Position numbers and translations under genes: made by a program | DNA from: Allobosea caraganae | Lineage (GTDB): Bacteria > Pseudomonadota > Alphaproteobacteria > Rhizobiales > Beijerinckiaceae | DNA length: 64,000 nt | Assembly (NCBI RefSeq): GCF_003351345.1 | Contig: NZ_QQTO01000007.1 | Location: 186,001-250,000, forward strand | Direction: 5' to 3' | Part shown: positions 58,075-64,000 of the stretch, in pieces | Layout of the letters: every line of letters starts with the position of its first letter | Numbering within the stretch: position 1 is the first letter of the stretch | Notes under the pieces: generated by a model | Told to the model about the DNA's origin: nothing | Seen by the model: only the letters and a program-made list of their open reading frames with translations | Database searches by the model: none

Positions 58075-61000
58075 TTCCCGCGCCCGCCCAACTCGCCAAG
58101 CTGCAGATCGACCGCATCCTCGACGCGCTCAACCGCGGCGACAAGCCGACGCTCGCCAGCGTTCCCGACGGTTTCGACGCCGTCGTCCTCGCCGACCTGA
58201 CGCGGGCTCGGGCCAAGAAGTCCGAAGGCGCGGCCCTGCTGGTCTTCGTCGCGCGCGACGGGCAGCGGCTCCAGGTGCTCGAGAACGCCCTGCAATTCGT
58301 CGCGCCCGATCTTGAAGTGATGTCCTTCCCGGCCTGGGATTGCCAGCCCTATGACCGCGTCTCGCCGGCGCCGAGCATTGTCGCGCACCGGATGACGACG
58401 CTGTCGCGTCTCGCCAAGACCAAGTCGGGCGACAAGCCGCGCCTGCTGCTGACCACCGTCAACGCCGCGCTCCAGCGCGTGCCTGCCTTCTCACTGGTCG
58501 CGTCGGAGAGTTTTTCGGCCGCGCCGGGCAACATGGTCGATACCGAGCAGCTCGCGCGCTGGCTCGACATCAACGGCTACCTGCGCACCTCTACCGTGCG
58601 CGAGACCGGCGAATTCGCCGTGCGCGGCGGCATCATCGACCTGTTCCCGCCCGGCATGCCGGCGCCGATCCGGCTCGATTTCTTCGGCGACACGCTGGAA
58701 TCGATCCGCACCTTCGATCCGGAGACGCAGCGCACCAGCGGGCAATTGCGCGGGCTCGACCTCGTGCCGATGTCCGAGGCGCAAATGACCAGCGAGAGCA
58801 TCAAGCGCTTCCGCCAGTCCTACATCACGACCTTCGGCACGCCCGGCCGCGACGACACGCTCTACGAGGCGGTCAGCGAGGGCAGGCGGCCGGCGGGGCT
58901 GGAGCACTGGCTGCCGCTGCTCTCGGACAAGCTCGACACGCTCTTCACCTACCTCCCGGACGTGCCACTGGTACTCGACTCGCAGGCCGAGGACGCGGTC
59001 GGCGAGCGCATCAGCCTGATCAAGGACTATTACGACGCCCGCAAGGCCGCGATGGACCAGCCGAGCGCCGGCGGCATGCCCTATAAGCCGCTGCTGCCCG
59101 ATGCGCTCTATCTCTCGCCGGCCGAATGGCGCGGCATCATCGACAATGCCGGCGTCGCCTCGATCACACCGTTCCAGCTGCCCGACAGCGCCGGCAAGCT
59201 CATCCTCGATCTCGGCGCCCGCCAGGGCCGCGGCTTCGCCGCCGAGCGCGCCGACAATGCCGGCAGCGTTTTTGACGCCGCCGTCCAGCATGTGAAGGCG
59301 CTCCAGGCTGATGGCCGCCGCGTCATCCTCGCCGCCTGGTCTGAGGGCTCGCGCGAGCGGCTCGCGCATGTGCTGGCCGACCACGGCCTGAAGACCGTCC
59401 AGACCACGGGCTCGCTGCGCGCCGCCTTCGATCTCAAGCCTGGCACCACGGCGCTCGCCGTCTGGGGTTTCGAGACGGGTTTTGAGGCCGGCAAGCTCGC
59501 GGTCATCGGCGAGCAGGACATCCTGGGCGACCGTCTCGTGCGCCCGCGCCGCAAGACGCGCCGGCCGCAGGACTTCATCGCCGAGCTCTCGTCGTTGGCG
59601 CCGGGCGATCTCGTCGTCCATGTCGACCACGGCATCGGCCGCTTCATCGGCCTGCAATCGATCACGGCTGCCGGCGCGCCGCATGATTGCCTCGAAATCC
59701 ACTACGCCTCCGACGCAAAGCTCTTCCTGCCGGTCGAGAACATCGAGCTGCTCTCGCGCTACGGCTCCGAGGATACCGAGGTTCCACTCGACCGGCTCGG
59801 TGGCGGCGGCTGGCAGGCGCGCAAGGCCAAGCTGAAGCAGCGCATCCGCGAGATGGCTGGCAAGCTGATCCAGATCGCCGCCGCCCGCGCCCTCAAGGAA
59901 GCGCCACGCCTGATCCCGCAGGAAGGGCTCTACGACGAGTTCTGCGCCCGCTTCCCCTTCGAAGAGACGGAGGATCAGCAGAACACGATCGACGCGGTGC
60001 TCGACGATCTTGCCGCTGGCCGGCCGATGGACCGGCTGGTCTGCGGCGATGTCGGCTTCGGCAAGACGGAGGTGGCTCTACGCGCCGCCTTTGCCACGGC
60101 GATGGCCGGCAAGCAGGTCGCTGTCGTGGTGCCGACGACGCTGCTGGCGCGCCAGCACTACCGCAATTTCGTCGAGCGCTTCAAAGGCCTGCCGCTCCAG
60201 ATCGGCCAGGCCTCGCGCTTCGTCTCGGCGCCGGACCTCAAGGCGGTCAAGCAGGGCATCAAGGACGGCACGATGGACATCGTCGTCGGCACCCACGCCC
60301 TGCTCGGCAAGGCCATCGAATTCCGGGATCTCGGCCTCGTCATCGTCGACGAGGAGCAGCACTTTGGCGTGAACCACAAGGAGCGCCTGAAGGAGTTCCG
60401 CGCCGAGGTCCATATGCTGACCCTCACGGCGACGCCGATCCCGCGTACGCTGCAGCTCGCCATGACCGGCGTGCGCGAGCTCTCGATCATCGCCACGCCT
60501 CCGGTCGATCGTCTGGCGGTGCGTACCTTCGTCACGCCCTTCGACCCACTGATCGTGCGCGAGGCGCTGCTGCGCGAACGATACAGGGGAGGCCGCAGCT
60601 TCTATGTCGTGCCGCGCATCGAGGACATCGCCGAGGTCAAGGATTTCCTCGACAAGCAGGTGCCCGAGGCAAAGGTCGGCATCGCCCATGGCCAAATGGC
60701 GGCGGGCCAACTGGAAGACGTGATGACGGCCTTCTACGAGGGCCAGTACGACATCCTGCTCTCGACCACGATCGTCGAATCCGGGCTCGACATACCCACG
60801 GCCAACACGCTGATCGTGCACCGGGCCGACATGTTCGGCCTGGCCCAGCTCTACCAGCTGCGCGGCCGCGTCGGCCGCTCCAAGGTCCGCGCCTACGCGC
60901 TCTTCACCATGCCGGCCAACCGCAAGCTGACCGAGCAGGCCGAGCGCCGGCTCAAGGTGCTGCAATCACTCGATACGCTGGGCGCCGGCTTCCAGCTCGC

Positions 61001-61616
61001 CAGCCACGACCTCGACATCCGCGGCGCCGGCAATCTGCTCGGCGACGAGCAGTCCGGCCATATCAAGGAGGTCGGCTACGAGCTCTACCAGCAGATGCTG
61101 GAGGAGGCCGTCGCCCAGCTCAAGGCCGGCATCGACATCGTCGCCGAGAGCCAATGGTCGCCGACCATCCAGATCGGCGCGCCGGTGATGATCCCGGAGC
61201 ATTACGTCACCGATTTGACGCTCCGGCTCACCCTCTACAAGCGGCTCTCGACGCTCGACGACGATGGCGACATCCAGTCCTTCGGCGCCGAGCTGGTCGA
61301 CCGCTTCGGGCCGCTGCCGGAGGAGGTCCAGCAGCTGCTGGAGATCGTCGCGATCAAGGCGCTCTGCCGCCGCGCCAATGTCGAGAAGGTCGAGGCCGGG
61401 CCGCGCGGCATCATCGTCGCCTTCCGCGACAACGAGTTCGCCAATCCGGAGGGTCTGGTCGGCTACGTCGCCAAGATAGGCACGTTGGCCAAGGTCCGCC
61501 CCGACATGCGCGTCGTCTTCATCGACGATTTCGAGACGGCGGAGCAGCGCCTGACCGGCACGCGCCGGTTGCTGACGGACCTGGCAAGGATTGCGGAGCG
61601 GAAGAAGGCGGCCTGA
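58071..61616 (+). CDS. mfd: Transcription-repair coupling factor
   Basis: Translocase that removes stalled RNA polymerase and recruits UvrA. 1181 residues, normal length. N-terminal UvrB-like module with TVRETGEFAVRGGIIDLFPP; RNA polymerase interaction domain around residues 500-560 (PGDLVVHVDHGIGRFIGLQS); helicase motifs LVCGDVGFGKTEVALRAAFA, VDEEQHFGVNHKERLKEF, LTATPIPRTLQLAMTGVREL and LYQLRGRVGRSKVRAYALFT; and a C-terminal TRCF domain. The ATG shares bases with the stop of the upstream immunity gene, an unusual coupling. Confidence 0.97.
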   Translation: MIPAPAQLAKLQIDRILDALNRGDKPTLASVPDGFDAVVLADLTRARAKKSEGAALLVFVARDGQRLQVLENALQFVAPDLEVMSFPAWDCQPYDRVSPAPSIVAHRMTTLSRLAKTKSGDKPRLLLTTVNAALQRVPAFSLVASESFSAAPGNMVDTEQLARWLDINGYLRTSTVRETGEFAVRGGIIDLFPPGMPAPIRLDFFGDTLESIRTFDPETQRTSGQLRGLDLVPMSEAQMTSESIKRFRQSYITTFGTPGRDDTLYEAVSEGRRPAGLEHWLPLLSDKLDTLFTYLPDVPLVLDSQAEDAVGERISLIKDYYDARKAAMDQPSAGGMPYKPLLPDALYLSPAEWRGIIDNAGVASITPFQLPDSAGKLILDLGARQGRGFAAERADNAGSVFDAAVQHVKALQADGRRVILAAWSEGSRERLAHVLADHGLKTVQTTGSLRAAFDLKPGTTALAVWGFETGFEAGKLAVIGEQDILGDRLVRPRRKTRRPQDFIAELSSLAPGDLVVHVDHGIGRFIGLQSITAAGAPHDCLEIHYASDAKLFLPVENIELLSRYGSEDTEVPLDRLGGGGWQARKAKLKQRIREMAGKLIQIAAARALKEAPRLIPQEGLYDEFCARFPFEETEDQQNTIDAVLDDLAAGRPMDRLVCGDVGFGKTEVALRAAFATAMAGKQVAVVVPTTLLARQHYRNFVERFKGLPLQIGQASRFVSAPDLKAVKQGIKDGTMDIVVGTHALLGKAIEFRDLGLVIVDEEQHFGVNHKERLKEFRAEVHMLTLTATPIPRTLQLAMTGVRELSIIATPPVDRLAVRTFVTPFDPLIVREALLRERYRGGRSFYVVPRIEDIAEVKDFLDKQVPEAKVGIAHGQMAAGQLEDVMTAFYEGQYDILLSTTIVESGLDIPTANTLIVHRADMFGLAQLYQLRGRVGRSKVRAYALFTMPANRKLTEQAERRLKVLQSLDTLGAGFQLASHDLDIRGAGNLLGDEQSGHIKEVGYELYQQMLEEAVAQLKAGIDIVAESQWSPTIQIGAPVMIPEHYVTDLTLRLTLYKRLSTLDDDGDIQSFGAELVDRFGPLPEEVQQLLEIVAIKALCRRANVEKVEAGPRGIIVAFRDNEFANPEGLVGYVAKIGTLAKVRPDMRVVFIDDFETAEQRLTGTRRLLTDLARIAERKKAA

Positions 61617-61636
61617 GCTCGGACCGGCGGCCCCTG

Positions 61637-61731
61637 CCGTCATGGTCGGGCTTGTCCCGACCATCCACGTCTTCGCTGATGACGTGCGGTGTTCAAGACG
61701 TGGGTGCTCGGCACAAGGCCGAGCATGACGG
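61637..61731. repeat. Dispersed double-hairpin repeat, copy B
   Basis: About 95 bases, same architecture as 26169-26261: CCGTCATG ends, GGTCGGG-CTTGT-CCCGACC hairpin, CCACGTCTT / AAGACGTGG central pairing, TGCTCGGC-ACAAG-GCCGAGCA hairpin. It separates convergent mfd and the AMP-binding-like gene. Confidence 0.88.
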
Positions 61732-61749
61732 GCGCGCCCTACGCGATAG

Positions 61750-62766
61750 CTACCGCCTGACGACCTCGATCTCGGCTGCGGAACGCACCTCGATGTCGAC
61801 GATGGCGAGGTCCGGCCGGTCGAGCGCCGGATAGGTCCGGCTTTCGCCGGGCCGCTGCACGAAGACGAGGCTGGCGAGAGCCTTGTGGCCGGCGAGCTTC
61901 GAGCGCGCCAAAGCCGGCTCCATCGCGCCGGGCACGACGAGATGCGCCTTGCGCCCGCCTTCGAGGCAGGCATGCAGGTCGCCGAGGTTGAACAGGCCGA
62001 GCGTCAGCAACTCGACGCCGGTCAGGATCGCCATACCCGGCCCGGAGGCGAGCGTCGCGAGGTCGCCGCCGACCATGGTGCTGATGATCCGCGACGAGGC
62101 CATCGGCTTCAGCACGCGCGAGATGTCGAGCGCCTTGCCGAGCAGCTCGCGCTCCGAGATCGATTGCGGCCCGGCCAGCGTCCGGGCATCGGCCACCTGC
62201 ACGGCCGGGCGCTCCACCACTGGCGGCAGCGGATGCGGCGCGCCGCTGGCCATGAGCTGGTCGAGCGGGGCCACGCCATCGGGGATGTCGCCGCCGAAGC
62301 CGCCGACGAAGCGCGTGCCGAAGGCCCGCATCGCCAGGTTGCGCAGGACGAGAAGCGGCCGGATCGGCCCGACGCGACCGCTGCCCAGCGCCATCACGGC
62401 GCCGGAGGCCTCGATCAGCCTGAGCAATTCGAGCTCGTTGCCGTGCAGCGGCAGCATCAGCGGCGAGAGCCCCGCCCGCAGGCAGGCCAGTATCGAGAGG
62501 ACCGCCTCAGGCCCAAGCGGCGCCAGGATGGCGACGCTGGCCCCGGGCTGCGCCCGGTTGGTGGCGAGGAGCCCGGCCAGCCGCTCGACCCGCTCGTCGA
62601 GCGCACTGAAGCTGAGCGAGCCCGGCTGCTCGTCGCTCCAGCCGCGCCGGCCCGGCGGATCGCGCAGCGCCGCCTCGTAGCCGCGCCCGCGCACCAGCGC
62701 CCTCAGCAAGGTGTCGAGGTCGAGCCCATCGAGCAGGGCGGCGGCTTCGTCCTGGTCGGCCCGCAT
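61750..62766 (-). CDS. Truncated adenylate-forming-enzyme-like protein
   Basis: 338 residues resembling only the N-terminal part of ANL-superfamily acyl-CoA synthetases: SLSFSALDERVERLAGLLAT and ASVAILAPLGPEAVLSILACLRAGLSPLMLP are typical of their first subdomain. The ATP phosphate loop (T-S-G-T-T-G-x-P-K-G) and the C-terminal catalytic lysine are not seen, so it is probably not an active ligase. It starts 9 bases after the stop of the peptide-binding protein gene and is likely in its operon. Either a decayed or a repurposed substrate-binding protein. Confidence 0.7.
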   Translation of the reverse strand: MRADQDEAAALLDGLDLDTLLRALVRGRGYEAALRDPPGRRGWSDEQPGSLSFSALDERVERLAGLLATNRAQPGASVAILAPLGPEAVLSILACLRAGLSPLMLPLHGNELELLRLIEASGAVMALGSGRVGPIRPLLVLRNLAMRAFGTRFVGGFGGDIPDGVAPLDQLMASGAPHPLPPVVERPAVQVADARTLAGPQSISERELLGKALDISRVLKPMASSRIISTMVGGDLATLASGPGMAILTGVELLTLGLFNLGDLHACLEGGRKAHLVVPGAMEPALARSKLAGHKALASLVFVQRPGESRTYPALDRPDLAIVDIEVRSAAEIEVVRR

Positions 62767-62775
62767 CGGCAGCCT

Positions 62776-64000
62776 TCAATTCGCCGGCGCCGGCGGCGAT
62801 GGGGACCGCGCCAGCACCTCGTTCGACAGGAAATAGGCCGGCCTGCGCTGGGGCATCACGACATCGCGTGAATGCGCCAGCCAGGTATCGGGCAGGTAGT
62901 AGAGCGGCACGACGTAGAAGCCGGAGATCAGCAGCCGGTCGAGGGACCTGACCGAGGCGACGAAATCCTCGCGCTCGCGGGCCGAGAGCATCGTCTTCAG
63001 CACGGCGTCGACCGCAGGCGACTTCACCCCGGCATAGTTGAGCGAGCCCTTGCGCTCGGCATTGCTCGAATCCCAGCGCCCGACCTGCTCGTTGCCGGGC
63101 GAGGCCGAGGCCGGCCAGGTCCACTGGATCATGTCGAAGTCGAAGGAGGACAGCCGGCGCCAGTACTGCACGTCGTCGATCATCCGCACGGTCGCGACGA
63201 TGCCGAGCCGCTCCAGCGACTTGGCGTAGTTCAGCGCCAGCCGCTCCTGCGGCCGGCTGGTCACGGTGATCTCGAAGCCGAGCGCCTCGCCGGTCGCCTT
63301 GTGGCGCAGCACGCCGTCGCGCATCTCGTAGCCGGCGCTCTTCAACAGGTCGAAGGCCTTGCGCGCCTGCTCGCGGTCGCGGCCGGAGCCGTCGGTCGCC
63401 GTCGGCCTCCAGGTTCCGGCCAGGATGTCGTCGCGCACCGAGCCGGGAAATGCCGCGAGCAGCGCCTTCTCGCGCGCATCGGCCGGCACGCCCAGCGCCG
63501 ACAGCTCTGAATCGGAGAAGAAGCTGCCGGCCCGGCGGTAGATGCCGTAGAACAGGTTGCGGTTGGCCCATTCGAAATCGAACAGCATGGCCAGCGCCTC
63601 GCGCACCTTGATGTCGGCGAAAACGGCGCGGCGGGTGTTGAAGACGAAGCCGGTCATGCCCTTGGGCGTGTCGAAATGCAGCGTCTCCTTGACGATGCGC
63701 CCGTCGCGCACCGCCGGCACGTCATAGCCGGTCGTCCAACGCGTCGGGTCGCCTTCGAGGCGGACGTCGTAGAGCCCGGCCTTGAACGCCTCGAACAGCG
63801 TGTTGGCGTCGCGGTAGAATTCGTAGCGGATCTCGTCGGGGTTGAAGAGGCCGCGCGTCAGCGGGTGATCCTCGGCCCAGAAGTCGGCGCGCCGCTTGAG
63901 CGTGATCGATTCGCCCGGCCGGACCTCGCTGACGACATAGGGGCCGGAGCCGAGCGCCGGCTTGAAGCTGGTCTCGCCGAAGCTCTCCGCATTGGTCGCG
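62776..64000 (-). CDS. Peptide ABC transporter substrate-binding protein, YejA-like (3' part, truncated by window edge)
   Basis: About 408 C-terminal residues are visible; the gene begins beyond the right edge. SBP family 5 features: FNTRRAVFADIKVREALAML and FDFEWANRNLFYGIYRRAGS, FEITVTSRPQERLALNYAKS, LERLGIVATVRMIDDVQYWR, and FDMIQWTWPASASPGNEQVG. The FYxxYxRxxS-type motif and the tail fit the YejA group of periplasmic peptide-binding proteins. The transporter's permeases and ATPase are not in view. A truncated AMP-binding-like gene follows after 9 bases. Confidence 0.9.
   Translation of the reverse strand, partial: ATNAESFGETSFKPALGSGPYVVSEVRPGESITLKRRADFWAEDHPLTRGLFNPDEIRYEFYRDANTLFEAFKAGLYDVRLEGDPTRWTTGYDVPAVRDGRIVKETLHFDTPKGMTGFVFNTRRAVFADIKVREALAMLFDFEWANRNLFYGIYRRAGSFFSDSELSALGVPADAREKALLAAFPGSVRDDILAGTWRPTATDGSGRDREQARKAFDLLKSAGYEMRDGVLRHKATGEALGFEITVTSRPQERLALNYAKSLERLGIVATVRMIDDVQYWRRLSSFDFDMIQWTWPASASPGNEQVGRWDSSNAERKGSLNYAGVKSPAVDAVLKTMLSAREREDFVASVRSLDRLLISGFYVVPLYYLPDTWLAHSRDVVMPQRRPAYFLSNEVLARSPSPPAPAN

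Noticed and set aside
62507..63571. Minus-strand open frame in another register across the AMP-like and YejA-like genes
   Set aside because: Spans two better-supported genes out of frame and is arginine/alanine-rich without motifs.

Overview
The window is a high-GC chromosomal stretch from an alphaproteobacterium. It is most likely a member of the Hyphomicrobiales (Rhizobiales) close to Bosea; the genus is an inference. Grounds for the assignment are the gene order rpsB-tsf-pyrH-frr-uppS-cdsA-dxr-rseP-bamA-lpxD-fabZ-lpxA-lpxI-lpxB, lexA linked to moeA-moaC-trpCDG, use of LpxI rather than LpxH, a GTTC-N7-GTTC LexA operator, an S2 protein with a long C-terminal extension, and dispersed palindromic repeats of the kind common in this order. 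Almost everything is core chromosome. I see no rRNA, tRNA, CRISPR array, prophage or insertion sequence.

Left part (1-9,300): the 3' part of dnaE, pncA, a VOC protein, a small secreted protein and a cupin, then the translation block rpsB-tsf-pyrH-frr. A VOC gene on the opposite strand and a palindromic repeat separate pyrH from frr. Middle left (9,300-20,700): a tight envelope operon makes undecaprenyl diphosphate (uppS), CDP-diacylglycerol (cdsA) and isoprenoid precursor (dxr), then the RseP protease, the BamA outer-membrane assembly protein and the lipid A genes lpxD-fabZ-lpxA-lpxI-lpxB. It ends at a strong terminator shared with convergent gltA.

Centre (20,700-40,300): gltA, gltX and comEC; lexA; the minus-strand series trpG-trpD-trpC-moaC-moeA; a plus-strand pair (patatin-like lipoprotein and VOC protein) lying between trpG and trpE; trpE preceded by a PpiD/SurA-like foldase; then tpiA, secG and pyrG. 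Accessory patch (40,300-44,200): a DUF350-DUF1190-GspS-like ATP-grasp cassette equivalent to E. coli yjfL-yjfM-yjfC, followed by repeats, a VOC protein and a second DUF350 gene. This is the best candidate in the window for a poorly understood system.

Right part (44,200-64,000): opgG-opgH for periplasmic glucans; glmU and glmS for UDP-GlcNAc, with a hairpin and possible pseudoknot in the glmS leader; DUF454 and DUF502 membrane proteins; an FkbM methyltransferase; an AraC/GyrI-like regulator; recG; sdhE; an orphan Imm50-type immunity protein of lower GC squeezed between sdhE and mfd; mfd; a truncated adenylate-forming-enzyme-like protein; and the 3' part of a YejA-type peptide-binding protein that runs off the right edge. 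Accessory genes and palindromic repeats tend to sit together at breaks in otherwise conserved operons.
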